A stretch of 64,000 nucleotides of DNA from Carposina sasakii (Eukaryota > Arthropoda > Insecta > Lepidoptera > Carposinidae), in contig CP053152.1 of the NCBI GenBank assembly GCA_014607495.2, positions 6,200,001 to 6,264,000 of the forward strand. The letters are read 5' to 3'. Below, in pieces: positions 33,366 to 45,159 of the stretch (positions are counted from its first letter, which is position 1; each line of letters begins with the position of its first letter). The notes beneath the pieces are model-generated. The model was given only the letters and a program-made list of their open reading frames with translations, was not told where the DNA came from and ran no database searches. Both the position numbers and the translations under genes were made by a program.

Positions 33366-35187
33366 CATCGTGCCTGATGTTAAGCAAGATGCGGCCTAGG
33401 ATGGTACATGTTTGCCTAAAAAGTGCCTATTCACTCTAGCTTTGAAGAGACCAATGTTGTAGTGCTCGGGAAATACATCGGCAGGAAGTGCATTCCACTC
33501 TTTAGTCGTTCGCATTACAAACGTTTGGTGCGGATGGGTGGGATATCAACAACATAAGTCTGCGTCTAGTATCCCGATGGTGAAAAGGGGCTGGTGGAAC
33601 TGTATTGTGAAGTTGCCACGCACACTCTCCAAAGTGTATCCTGTAAAACACTGACAAGGCAGCAATTTTACGGCGGTGGGTCAGGTCCTTCGTCCGTCAG
33701 AATTTGCTACGGTTTCATCTCCAATAAGTTTTATTGCCCGTTTTTCCACCGAGTCCAGTGCGGCTAGCTGATATTTAGCTGATCCATCCCAAAAGTGGCA
33801 ACAATACTCCATACAAGGATGAACTTGCGCTTTATATAGCGCCAATAGTAGCTGTGGAGTAAAATACCGCCTAACCTTGGATAGGACGCCTAGTTTTTTA
33901 GCTGAGATTTTTGCTATGGACTCGATGTACTTGCCAAAATTCGACGTTGCTGATATGTCCAGGCCTAAGAGTTGAAGATGGTCAGTCGTTGCCAAGGAGA
34001 CACTCTGGAAAGTCGGAGTCAGGTCGAACTTACTCCGTTTTGCGGTAAATATACACGCCTGCGTTTTAGAGGTATTAAATTGGACTAAATTGGCTTCGCC
34101 CCAGTCGGAGACTGCCTGTAGTGCCAAATCAACTCTCTCAATCATTGACTCTCGACAAGACTGGGCTTGATCTCTGGTAGCCCTTGCACCCGAAAAGTAT
34201 CTACATGCAACAGTGGTGTCATCTGCATACACCAAAGGAACCAGGCACAAGCAGGTCGTTTATATGTAATAGGAAAAGGGTTGCAGATAGTACTGACCCT
34301 TGCGGAACTCCAGCGTCAATAGTGATTTGATCAGACAAATGACCGTCAAGGATCACACGTATTTAGCGCTTCTTCAAAAAGTTAGCAATCCAGATGCAAA
34401 GATTATCAGATATACTATACGATGGGAGCTTGCTTATAAGGCCGTCGTGCCATACCCAATCAAATGCCTTGGAGATATCGAGTGAGACAGCAATGGCTTC
34501 CCCGTGCTTCTCAATTGCTTTGCTCCAAATATGGTTGGCATATGCAAGAAGATCACCAGTTGAACGACCACACCGAAAACCATATTGCCGGTCGCTGAGT
34601 AGGTCGTTGTCTTATGATGATTATGAAGATATTCGAGCATTCAGTACACGCTCCATAATCTTGCAGAGTATGAAGGTGACCGAGATAGGTCTATAATTAG
34701 TAGGGTCGGCACAACTACCCTTCTTAGGCACGGGCTGTACGTTAGCAAGCTTCCAAGACTTAGGTACTTGTCCAGTCTCCAGTGAGAGTCGGTACAGACG
34801 TGTTAATACAGGAGACAACTCTGGTGCGCAGTTACGCAGTACAATCGCAGGAATACCATCAGGTCCACTGGCCTTATTCACGTGCAGAGTACGCAGAGCA
34901 TTGAGTACCTCTTTTTGTCGAATGTGTGCATTTTGCATCGATGAATCAGCACGAGGTAACTGTGGTGGTATTTTTCCCGTTGTATCTAGACGCGAATTTT
35001 CCGCAAAGAGAGACACAAATAAGTTTGCTTTTTCTCTTGCAGTGTGAGCCAGTGTGCCATCAGGCTTCTGAAGTGACGGTAATGATGAGCGACAGAAGTT
35101 GGACTCAACCGCCTTAGCTAAAACCAAAATGCTTTGCTTCCTTTGGGTATGAAGCCAATTTAGTGCCAATGCGGCCGATGTGCTCAA
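33366..35187 (-). pseudogene. Reverse transcriptase domain of the CR1/Jockey-type LINE (broken)
   Basis: This part would copy the element RNA at the nicked target. 34621-35187 reads the N-terminal RT blocks (LHVNKASGPDGIPAIVL, WKLANVQPVPKKG, NYRPISVT). After a shift the frame continues with DRQYGFRCGRSTGDLLAY and the first catalytic block DISKAFDWVWH (about 34460). GVPQGSVLSATLFLLHIND follows near 34300, and the catalytic YADD lies near 34225 in a further open stretch ending at 33681. After that stop come the typical C-terminal residues in alternating frames. The active-site residues are present; it is inactive because of the frame breaks. Confidence 0.85.
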
Positions 35188-35263
35188 ACATCGCTCTGCG
35201 TAACGTTTTCTTCGCGGATTTGGCGGTATGGTTGTAGGCTTTCTTCAGATACCGAGTTTCCGA

Positions 35264-36237
35264 TTACTTGCGCGAGCGAGCGTTAGCCCATGCTAAGTAT
35301 GCTAACTGCTTTTGCAGTTCTGCGCTACAGCAGTCTGCATTGAACCAAGGGCGATCCTTGCTGCCCGATTCAACGTCAGAGTAGGGAATAAAATATTCCA
35401 TACCGCGCCGCAATACTTCGGTAACAGCATCAGCACAAATCGTCGGGTCTCCTGATGAAAAGCAGCATTGCCGCCAAGGAAAAGATGCGAAAAACTGACG
35501 CATCTCATCCCAGTCTGCTGACTTGTATCGCCACACCCGTCTCATAGGCCCCTGATCGGGTGGGTAGTGATCGGGTGAGTAGTAGTAGATGGATACAGAT
35601 TTCACCAGACAGTGGTCGGACGTCCCTAATGGGGCGGATACCGATATCGAATGTCTGTCCAGTTTCTGTTGTCAGCATAAGGTCCAAGCAGTTGGCTGCA
35701 TGTGAGTCTACATTCGGTACACTCGTTGAACAATTTACCAGCTGAGAGAGATCTAGCGTTAGTGAAAATTTAAGCGCCTCTCTCCCGGCATGATCGGTCA
35801 CCTGGTACGGGAACAACCAGTCGCGATGGTGTGCATTAAAGGCCCCCAGGACAACTAACTGTGCAGAAGGATACCGGACCATAGCCTGGTCATAGCCGAG
35901 TTGCTCAGGTATTGGAAGAGCGCGGTTGTCTCCTGATCACCGGTGTGCGAGCGGTAGACAGCAGCATAAAGGATTTGTTCAATGCCAGTGTCAACCAGAA
36001 GCCAGAGCACAGAGTATTTGCATTCCTCAAAGCACTTGAGACGCTTAACACAAATGTCATCGCGCGCATACGCACAGACTCCAGCTCGAGGAATAAACCT
36101 GTGCTGTATAGTATACCCAGGGTAACTGAGGTATGCCGCGTCGGCCAGACACTTGATCTGCGTCTCTGAGAGGAACAGCAGTTGCGGTTTTTCAACCTCG
36201 AGATGATGGTGGACTGCAACGAGATTTGATTGAGGAA
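35264..36237 (-). pseudogene. APE-like endonuclease domain of the CR1/Jockey-type LINE (broken)
   Basis: This part would nick the target site. Reading leftwards: SNLVAVHHHLEVEKPQLLFLSETQI (catalytic E in LSETQ, about 36170), AAVYRSHTGDQ (about 35950), then a frameshift near 35885, then LVVLGAFNAHHRDWL (about 35855), then another shift and GTSDHCLVKS (about 35615). The usual motif is GDFNAHH; here the aspartate codon reads alanine, a loss of a catalytic position on top of the frameshifts. Downstream, 35264-35605 reads as the normal linker towards the polymerase (RPWFNADCC and so on). There is no recognisable start codon because the 5' end is missing. Confidence 0.8.
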
Positions 36238-36926
36238 ACCTTACCTTTCAATGGGTACGGTTTTGCTTATGGTTTGGCCGTGTACAAAAACATTATTTTG
36301 ACAGCGTTTCAGATATTTCCAACGTTTTCTTTTGGCTTTTAGCTTTGGTAAAATTTATCGCTATTCGAAACGTGTAAGCCGCGCTTACCCCACATGTACA
36401 TAAACAATAAGAATGAATACCAGGGATTATTTTCAGTATAGTTCCCTTAAGGTTAATGTAAGTGCATGAAGAGAGATTAAAATAAGTAAAACACGAAAAT
36501 ATAAATACTTACTATTTATTCTAAATAAGCACAATATTTAGCAATTTCAATTGTGTAATTAAGTACATAAATTATTAACAAATAACTGTATGCTATCAAT
36601 AATTAACAATATAATATGGGACAAGATAGCTTTATATAAAAATAGTATAATCAACAGTTTACCTGACAAACAGTCGGAACAAAAATCGTCCGCTTATCGT
36701 TTTGCAAGCGCTTATAAAGCATGGCATAAACAAGTGACCGAGGGAAGTGGAAACTAACCACGTGGTATCCGTCTGACAGTTATACCGCGTACCTGAGACC
36801 GGAACCACGTACTTCGTAGTACCCAGTCGTCGGTAAAACAGCTTTAGGGGTTGATCGTCGATAATAAAATACGTTATTCAGTTTCCACTTGTATTTAGTA
36901 ATCACAAATTACAATGCGTGTTAACC

Positions 36927-37014
36927 GTTGCCCTATTCCCTAACGACTACCTAGGTGGGGGCTACCTCCACTAGCCTCGCGCTAGTGCTGTGTCAGCACC
37001 TACATGTCCCTACA
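36927..37014. repeat. 88-bp direct repeat, copy 1
   Basis: Starts GTTGCCCTATTCCCTAACG and ends CACCTACATGTCCCTACA. It is identical over 88 bp to 37153-37240. GC-richer than its surroundings, with a CTAGCCTCGCGCTAG palindrome and AGGTGGGGGCTACCTCC. The neighbouring GCGTACCTG...GGAACC sequence also occurs twice (about 36787 and 37243), so a longer unit is partly duplicated. Confidence 0.85.
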
Positions 37015-37152
37015 ATACTCCCCCTCTAACAAAAAAAAAATTATTACAAAAAGATATAATTTTTTTAAACCATGGTTACTCTATTATTATATACTTCGTT
37101 TATTATTAATTACAAGACATAATACCGTACTATTCTATTGCGTTATCACTTA

Positions 37153-37240
37153 GTTGCCCTATTCCCTAACGACTACCTAGGTGGGGGCTACCTCCACTAG
37201 CCTCGCGCTAGTGCTGTGTCAGCACCTACATGTCCCTACA
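37153..37240. repeat. 88-bp direct repeat, copy 2
   Basis: Identical to 36927-37014, with starts 226 bp apart. The identity points to recent duplication or gene conversion. Candidates are the remains of LTR ends or a tandem-repeat unit. No polypurine tract or primer-binding site was recognised between them. Confidence 0.85.
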
Positions 37241-37809
37241 CAGCGTACCTGTCACTGGAACCTCGTACTAGTCAACACCACAACTGATTTATTTTTATTT
37301 AACAAAACAAATATTATTTTACATTAATAAATACATAAATCTCCCACATGCATATTCTATCGTGCAATTATTTTGAAAACTTTATATTTTTTTTTTATGA
37401 TAACGGCGTTAAACTTCATCACCTTTGAGATAAATGTTATGTAAGTGTATATTTGTTCTCCTTCTGGTTCTGGCCAATAGAACCGCGCGAGTGACTATCA
37501 CGATACTGCTTCATGCACATACCAATTAAGTTTTAAATTTAATTTTATAGGTGTACTTAAGATAACTCTAAAGAGGAGTGCACAGTGACAAAAGTAGCGA
37601 TAGGAATTGCAAACAAAATAGGTACCTATACTCTTACAAAGTATACTGACCTCAGGGCTGCCTTTGCAATCTTTACTTATTTTAGAGATTTATTTCTTTA
37701 GAAAGCTTTTCTGGAGCTTTAGCTTAAAAAAGGAAAGGTGACTTGACCAAGAATTTAATTAATACCTAAGTTTGCAGTTTATGTGAAACAGCATATGATA
37801 TGTGTGCTA

Positions 37810-37930
37810 CACACATCAGTCTCAATTGCAGTCCACTGCTGGACGTAGGTTTCCCCCAGGGCACACCACAAACCTACTACCATAGGGAGGTTTTTTCCCA
37901 GTCACTTCGCTGGGCAAGTGGGTTGGTGAC
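37810..37930 (+). repeat. Dispersed repeat (TCCACTGCTGGACGTAGG type)
   Basis: TCCACTGCTGGACGTAGG followed by TTTCCCCCAGGGC is a motif repeated widely in lepidopteran genomes, probably from a retroelement untranslated region. No intact frame is visible. Confidence 0.45.
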
Positions 37931-39161
37931 CGCCTTTTACGATGCTCATCGGCAGACATGGTGTGATGCTATTCTACTTTGCCGATACTATATGTGCGCT
38001 AATGCGGATCACAAATTACCTGACATTCATGATATCGTGCAAATAGGGTTAAGTATATGACGTAGAAATTACTTTTTAAATTAGCACCGATGCTATTTTT
38101 GAACCCTTTCTATTATTTAATGTTTACTTTAATAATAATTAAGAAGATTATCAGTGAACCGTAAATAGATCGAGATTAAAAATAACCTCGGTGAATAATT
38201 TCAAAGGTAATTCTACTTTTCTCATTCTACAATTTAAATGACATGTAAAGTCTAAATTTAGATCGAAAAGTTGTCACGAATTTCAAATTAGAAGTGTTCG
38301 GATGACGTCGAATGAATTTGTGTTAATATATGAGTACGACTAAACAATCTATAATAAATTCAATAGTAATTGAATAAAACTATGATACACCTACTCATAT
38401 CATTAGTGGTTCACTCATAACTTCAATCAACCATTGAAAAATGACTCAAATGCTGACTCCAAAGTCGTCCAGGACTATGAGAGAGGACTCATAGAAAAAT
38501 ACACTACAAAGAATACGAGCATAAAATATAGCTCCACTTTTGTTGGTCATCAGCTACGCCGATTCAGTTAGTATTAGAAGGAATGGTACTGGTCTGCCCG
38601 CATACTTTGGCGAAGTGCTACACGGCGTACCTACTGAAGAAGTAGAGTAAGAAACGGTTAGAATGGAGCAGCTTTGTAGATAGATACCTATGCTTAAGTT
38701 ATTAAATGTGATATTAACACATCAGTATAAAGTTTGTCAGTGACCTCTAATTTCCATTTCAAAAATTTGTAACATAAAAGTACCTATTCAGATGACAAAG
38801 CTACTTACAGATTGGTTGGTGGATTCCCACTGTCTTGACTTTAATATACATAGGTACTTAGTTTTAATATGTACGAGTTTCCAGCCTGATTTATATTTAA
38901 AATAAGTACATATTAATTGATTATCACAAATCCTTCTTCGTTACAAACACGCAAGTCGCGTGTAGAGTGTAAGAACAATGGTAGAAACGTGTCAGTAGGT
39001 GTAATTATGGAGATTTTATATTGCGTGACGTATAATTAATTACCATGGCCACGAATAGAACTAAAACATGCACGTAAATTAAAAAACTAATCAAAGTTCA
39101 TATTTGCGAGAAAAAAAAAATGTTTGCTCTACTTTTTTATTGTAAAAATATTTAAAAAATG

Positions 39162-39656
39162 TACAGCGCGTTTGTGACAGCCAGGCAAATATTGATATGG
39201 TGACTTCAGACCATGATTCTGAGGCGAAAGTCACTGAAAATTTTCTCAGGAAAATTCCAAAATTTTCAGAAATTTTCTTCGTTTTTTTTTCAGAAAAAAT
39301 AATTGTGTAGTCCGATTCAGTAGGCCCATAATAATGACTTAAAACAAAATTTTAACCAATGGATGATATAAAAAAAAAGTTGGTCCCAAAAAAGTTCAAA
39401 ATACTAATCAACCCCAGTGGAGGGTCACAAGTGATCCAAAAAGCGGCGATTTATCACAAAATAACTAATAAGCCAATTAAACTAGTCACAGGCTCACCCG
39501 ATACAATTATTCAAAAATGCTCAAAAAGCTAATATTGGGGATAATCAAATTAAAAATGCATTTCCTGCGAGTAATAACACTGTCGCATAACACAAAACAA
39601 TGGTACTTGTTCAGTCTGCTTAGTCCAGTATGCCTGGCTGTCATAAACACTCTGTA
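39162..39656. mobile_element. Family B element, copy 3
   Basis: The inverted ends are TACAGCGCGTTTGTGACAGC and the complement of GCCTGGCTGTCATAAAC. The body parallels copy 1, including CTTCAGACCATGATTCTGAG and CCTGCGAGTAATAACACTG, the latter being the uninterrupted form of the SINE target. Non-coding. Confidence 0.75.
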
Positions 39657-39754
39657 TATATTTAAGTATCCTATTTCTTTCTTTAACACTTTTGAGTATA
39701 CCTTACTATTTATCGTAGAAAAAAAGTCCTGAAGAAGTGAATTAATGACATTAA

Positions 39755-39893
39755 GGGCCGATTTTTCCAAACATCAGTTAGCCTATCAGAAGAATAACAA
39801 TGATGCTGTTTTTGTCTAAAATTTAATCAATGATAGAGACAGCATCAACTTTATTCCTCTGATAGGTTATTTGAGGTTTGGAAAAATCGGCCC
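39755..39893. mobile_element. Tourist-like MITE with TAA target duplication
   Basis: A 139-bp hairpin. The tip GGGCCGATTTTTCCAAAC is repeated in complement at the right, with about 45-bp arms (TTAGCCTATCAGA versus its mirror). It is flanked by TAA on each side (39752-39754 and 39894-39896), the 3-bp duplication expected for PIF/Harbinger-driven MITEs. Non-coding. Confidence 0.8.
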
Positions 39894-42800
39894 TAAGGCT
39901 AAAATCTCGCATACAAATGACCTATATTTCTAATGTGACTCATAAAGGAGTCATTATTCTATGATTTTACACCGTTTGATGGGGATGAAATTAAATCACT
40001 AGCAACAGCTGGCAAGGTAAATTAAGGTGAACTATCCCATTCTACTACCTAAATAGTATTCTTCTACTCGTATTAATTTAATAAGAAAATACTGAATATT
40101 CATAAACAAATCACACAGATTTATGCGTAAATGAATTAGTTAGCAGGATTGCACGAGAGGTCCCTCGTATAGACGATGAACCCATATTGTACTATCGACC
40201 GCCCATGACTTCGTCCGCAATCTTTAGAGTTCCCATTTTTCTGCTCTCGTAGAAAATTCATATAAGATTTCTTCTTATGCCTAGTAGCTCTTTGTCTGTT
40301 AGTCTCCCAAACAGTAATGGTTAGATTGATTACATGTGACGTCTTCTATACTAGGTACAATCTTTTAAAATTATTTTCCTGATATCATTTGTAGATTCTT
40401 TTTTCCCTTTCCATACTTGTCATAATACCTATTAGTAAGAATATACGTCTATTTTTATTATATTGAATCTAAGCGAGTGCACACAGAATCGCACTTAACC
40501 GGACGCTTGGTATACAATTTCGCCAACATAACAGTTTTAGCACATGCGTAGCATGCCCTACATGGACTATATTAGTCTCAATGAAGCCAAAAGTGGTTAT
40601 TTTTGCAAGGAATCTTCCACGGCCGATTGATAAGATCATTGCAACTCTATATAAGGCAAGTGTTAATGATTTACTTACACCAGAATTGTCCAAGATCTGA
40701 CTTTTGTTCGAAATGTCATTATTGGGTGTAACCATCCTTAACGGGACTATTGAAGAATGCGTAGGTAATATGAAATAAACTGAAAAAATAACTATGTTTT
40801 TACTAAACTATGTTTCGAAATAAACCATATGGTAGAGACCCTGAAATAATGGGATAATGCAGATAGATGATGATAATTACTTTGTCGGCGACTAGTAAGG
40901 ACAGTACTTACCAAAGCAATACAATTACAATTAGTTTGTACTTTTGTCCGGATAAGATAATGTTGCATGTTTGAAGTGAAGTAAAAGTCTATTTTGGGAG
41001 TGCCTCTACAATTTATTAAGGTCAAAGTCAATTGAATATAAACCTTCTGCATTTTCATGATCTGAATGAAACTTCCACTGCATCGTAATACTTAGGTATC
41101 TTGTATAGGCAGTAAAAGCAATGTAGAGCAAAATGTCACTTCCACAATAGAAACAATCTTGCTTCAAGAGTTCAGTATAACCCCGCAACTAGATATCAAA
41201 CCATGGAGAAACAAACATCAGCGGTTTTGATTCATAAGTTCATAACATAGTGCTGCAAAATTATATATTAATACATTTATACATTGTTTTAATTTATTTA
41301 AATTTTAATAGTTAATTGGTTTTTAAATTGTTAATTTTAATTGTTAATTGGTTTTTTAATTGTTTTGATTGTCTATCTAAATTTATAATATGGGTGTATA
41401 CCTGAAATAAATGAATTTATTATTATTAATATATTTACTTAAATATCTGTAACAAGCAATTGTCGCTCGGATCAGGAGGGCAGCGCCGCTAGCTGGCACT
41501 GACATGGCGCCTGATCTGGTTCACTCCAGTTTTACCGATAATAACTTAGTTACCTATTCCCGATAGATATTTGTAAGGCAATTGCAATACAAGTTAATTG
41601 TGGGTACATTTCCGTTTCATACTCGTATTAATACAGTGCGCTTGTTGTTTTAGGTCAAAACCTGTAACATGTTGTGACCATGCGCGATGCTAGGTTTTTG
41701 TTAGTAGCACGCTGTTTCCAAGTGAAATTAATATGTAAAGGGTCGATGAATTTGAGTAAAGTTAATACGAATCTGTTCAAAATTCCTGCAGATTTACGTG
41801 TACAGTATATGATCTCCACCCTTGGTCTTGTTACATTCATTTTTTTTCCAAAGTTATTTTTTTCTGAAGCTAAAGCTCCTCGCTCCGGATCAAATGTATT
41901 CGAACCTTTCCTCGCAATTTTTTCAGAAAATTCATTGCTAAATTCTACTCCTTATATTTCCCGTGGTGTACAGTAATCAGATGCAAGATACAAATGTATT
42001 TATTCCAATTTGTACCCAATTTGTGAAAGCATTTAAGCAAGCACGCTCAGACTTCGATTCTAACAATCTCTTTATTCCGTCTTTTTGATGTGCATATTCC
42101 TATGTAAATTTCTCATAAATGGTTAGCAAGTGTAATTAATGAATTTGTCTAGCAAAGGAAATTACCAAATACATAGTTCTCTCGCTAAGTTCACAAACAG
42201 GCTAGTTCTAGTTCTAAGCAACTTCAATTTATTATCGGTCGAGCTTATCTTGAAGTGGATCGCATTGACGTCATAGCCCGAATATACATACGTCCATTCT
42301 CGTCGTGAGTCGTATCTAAATGCAACTAAAAATAACTAAGAATTACAAATTAAGCAACTAGATTATGGATTTCATTATTTTTATAGCCGCTAGCTGTAAA
42401 AAGACAAGATATACTTAGCTGTTACTAAAAGATAAGATCTTTGAAACGAGTTTGCTTTTATTTTTGTATCTACTTTATGCATGTTCTAAAATTTTCTGGT
42501 TTCGAAAAAAGAGATTAATTAGGTATGATAAATCTCATTATAATATATCACTCAAAAAAGATTAACAAGATCGAGAACCATAATTAGCTTCACGATTAAG
42601 GTTTATACAATATATATACGTCTAACTAAATACAACGCATTGTTCCATCTTTAGCTCTACCATTTCCTCGCTTAACTTAACTACTAGTTCTTGTTAAGCG
42701 ATAAATAAATAATATTTGTAACATCCTAAAAACCTAAGTTAAATATTTTTGCTTAATTTCATCATCCCAAACACGTCCATTCGGAATCTTACTTATGACG

Positions 42801-43404
42801 AGTTGTTATTTCTTATATTATTATAGGATAAACTGCTATAAACAAATACTTTAATACTGTCTATACAATATTACAATATCATGTGACCTACAACTTCTAA
42901 ATAACAATAATCGGTATGGCAAAGATACATTAATATAACAACTTACAAACCTCACATCAACAAGATTAATTTTCCATTCGTTTACAAAACAATTTATCGC
43001 TTTTTACCTTTATGTGATTTTACGAGGTTTACATTATATAACATAAATATATAATATTAATAAAAAAGGGCGTGTACTAGGTACTGGTACCTATAGTGGT
43101 ACTGGTACTGCGCAAAAATTTTGCACACAATTAAGTTTTGTCCTATACTCACGTACGACGATATTTGGTCGTCACAATTAACAAAGTCGGATGCATGGTG
43201 GAATTATTATCCTCCATGGTCAGATGTGTACGTTTTCACCTGATTTAACTTCTTTATTTTAAATGCTTTACCAAATTACCCAAATATTGTATCGTGGGTA
43301 TTCTAGACTCGAAAAAAGTGGTTATGATAAATGTGCGACTTTATTAAATTAATTTACCTATTGCAGTTACATATCCAAGACAGGTCATAAACTACGGTTA
43401 TCGT

Positions 43405-43530
43405 GGAAAGTTACATACATACATATAGTCACGCCCATTATCCCCCAAAGATGTTGGACAGAGGTGTGCCATTTACACACTTTTCATTCGTTAGTCCCAC
43501 GTGCCAAGTGGTGAGCCTACCGTCGCTTTT
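43405..43530 (+). repeat. Dispersed repeat (related to 8772-8870)
   Basis: TAGTCACGCCCATTATCCCC, GGACAGAGGTG, CATTCGTTAGTCCCACGTGC and CCAAGTGGTGAGCC. It lies directly before family A copy 7. Confidence 0.45.
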
Positions 43531-43900
43531 TGAAGGCACGTAATCTATACATAGGAAACGTAAAGGTAAGTTTATGCCAAAAAAAATGCTGGGAAAAAAA
43601 TTAATTTTTTTTGAATTTTTTTTTTAAATTCCTTGATCGTGCAAAATTTATAGTTTATGTTAGTTTTTTTATAGACAGATATTAATTATTTTTCGTGAAA
43701 AAATCCTGCTACGCGCGTCTATGTGCATGGAAGATTATGCAGAAAAACGCAGTCTATTTAGGAGACTCAACTTTGGACCCTAATGATTTTGGAAACCAGA
43801 CACTTTTTGTCCCAGGTATGCTTCCATGGAGAAAAATGATCGTGATGATGAGGAGATTCCGTAGTTTTCGGGAACGTTGACGACCAAAAATCATCCTGTA
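43531..43900 (+). mobile_element. Family A element, copy 7 (left tip lost)
   Basis: It begins within the element (TAATCTATACATAGG) and ends with the complete right tip TCATCCTGTA. Small insertions appear relative to copy 1 (for example before CCAGGTATGC). Confidence 0.65.
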
Positions 43901-43985
43901 TAGGCTACTTTTTATCCCGGTTAATTTTGACATTTTGTTTTTTTCTGTAGTCCACGCGGACGGAGTTGCGGGCGTCCTCTGTAAT
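43901..43985 (+). repeat. Fragment of the same dispersed repeat
   Basis: TAGGCTACTTTTTATCCCGG to CGGACGGAGTTGCGGGCGTC. It directly follows family A copy 7, as the related repeat at 4902-5229 directly precedes copy 2. Confidence 0.55.
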
Positions 43986-44717
43986 ATATATCCATACTTT
44001 AATCGAAATCCTTCGCAAAAACTGTAGAGTCGAGTTTTTTGTAAGTCAATGCCACTGAATGCCGGAGTCGTGACTCAGTGTCGGTGTTGGTGAGGACCTC
44101 TGAGCGGTCGATTGGCTATCTACTAAGGTAGGTCCGACCTCGGCATGTTTTGACACTGCTAGGCAAAGTTCAAATTGGTACGAGTAATAAAGGGCACTAA
44201 TAGGTATATATCCGTATTTCGCACGCGGATTTCGAGTATCAATATTTATATAGATATCGGTTGGTTCACTAACTTTATTGAATTCGGTTAGTTGAAAGTT
44301 TGAGCTATTCCAGAATAGGACTTTTTCGCAGATTTTTATTTATGTACCGAAGTTTAGATATAGAAATATTTTATATTGTGTTGTATTTTTCCATTTACGA
44401 GATAAATAAATTCTATTTTACAATGTAAGTACTATCGATTGTAGTTTATTAGTACCATAATAAGTGATAACTGACATAAGGACCTAGACCATGATAAGAG
44501 TACTTTATTAATGTTCTATTGTATCCTGAAGATATAACGATACATATAGGTACCTAGTACCTAAGTTCATATTGGTTACTATATTAATAACTAAGCTTCG
44601 ACTCAAGTTTAACCTGCCTGCGACTCGAGTTTCGAGGCACTCTAATTAAATGCTCGAATAATTGAATAGCCAGTACATAATACGAAAGCAAACATTCTGT
44701 TTGACATTTATTTTAAA

Positions 44718-44939
44718 CTAGCAGCCGCCTACGACTTAGTCCGCGTGAGGGGGCGTTGTACCCGTGCGAAGCCGGGCAGGTTGTTGTATAGACTGTAGCC
44801 TTCCTTGGTAAATGGGCTATCTAACACTGAAAGAATTTTTCAAATCAGACCAGTAGTTCCTGAGATTAGCGCGTTCAAACAAACAAACAAACAAACTCTT
44901 CATCAGCTTTATAATATTAATATATATAGTAAGTATAGA
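44718..44939 (-). mobile_element. Helitron-like non-autonomous element, family 2 copy 2
   Basis: Reverse orientation of the copy at 29065-29270. CTAGCAGCCGCCTACGACTT marks the 3' end, and the other edge reads TCTATACTTAC in the sense direction, after A. A small AT-rich insertion lies near the 5' end. The rest is almost identical. Confidence 0.65.
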
Positions 44940-45159
44940 TTTCCCGTAATTTTTTCACGATTTATACTTAGGCCGCCCCAAAAGAGTTTGTTACTAAAAC
45001 ACCTGGTTTAAAACCATATATGGAGTCTTCTAGGGAAATGTAGGTTTCGAGAAGCCAAGTTCAGCTGTGGATTTCCTATGGCTGCAATGTGGATGAAGTA
45101 GGCAGGCTCCAACGTAATACGAGTACGTATGAAAAGGATATGAAATGGACTAACTAGGG

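Larger units (their letters stand above)
33330..36237 (-). mobile_element. CR1/Jockey-type LINE, 5'-truncated and frameshifted
   Basis: Minus-strand remnant of about 2.9 kb with, in order, an APE-type endonuclease, a linker, a reverse transcriptase and the usual C-terminal tail (VDIPPIRTKRL, then TKEWNALPADVFPEHYN, then FKARVNRHFLGKHVPS). The 5' edge falls inside the endonuclease N terminus, directly after a stop, as expected for 5' truncation during target-primed insertion. A run of T at 33330-33338 may be its A-rich tail. At least four frame changes break it, but the reading between them is clean, so it is fairly young. The CR1/Jockey assignment rests on domain order and the C-terminal tail. 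The boundaries are approximate. Confidence 0.85.
37260..43400. other. Mostly non-coding between listed repeats
   Basis: Holds the repeat at 37810-37930, family B copy 3 and the TAA-flanked MITE. The remainder is AT-rich with no supported exon; open frames at 40469-40735 and 41674-41976 have no recognisable similarity. Confidence 0.4.

Noticed and set aside
36919..37260. A complete LTR retrotransposon bounded by the 88-bp repeats
   Set aside because: Only 138 bp separate the repeats, with no primer-binding site, polypurine tract or coding sequence. A remnant remains possible but is not supported.
40469..41188. Three minus-strand open frames of 60-88 codons
   Set aside because: No splice signals, domains or codon bias. 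They are consistent with chance in AT-rich DNA.
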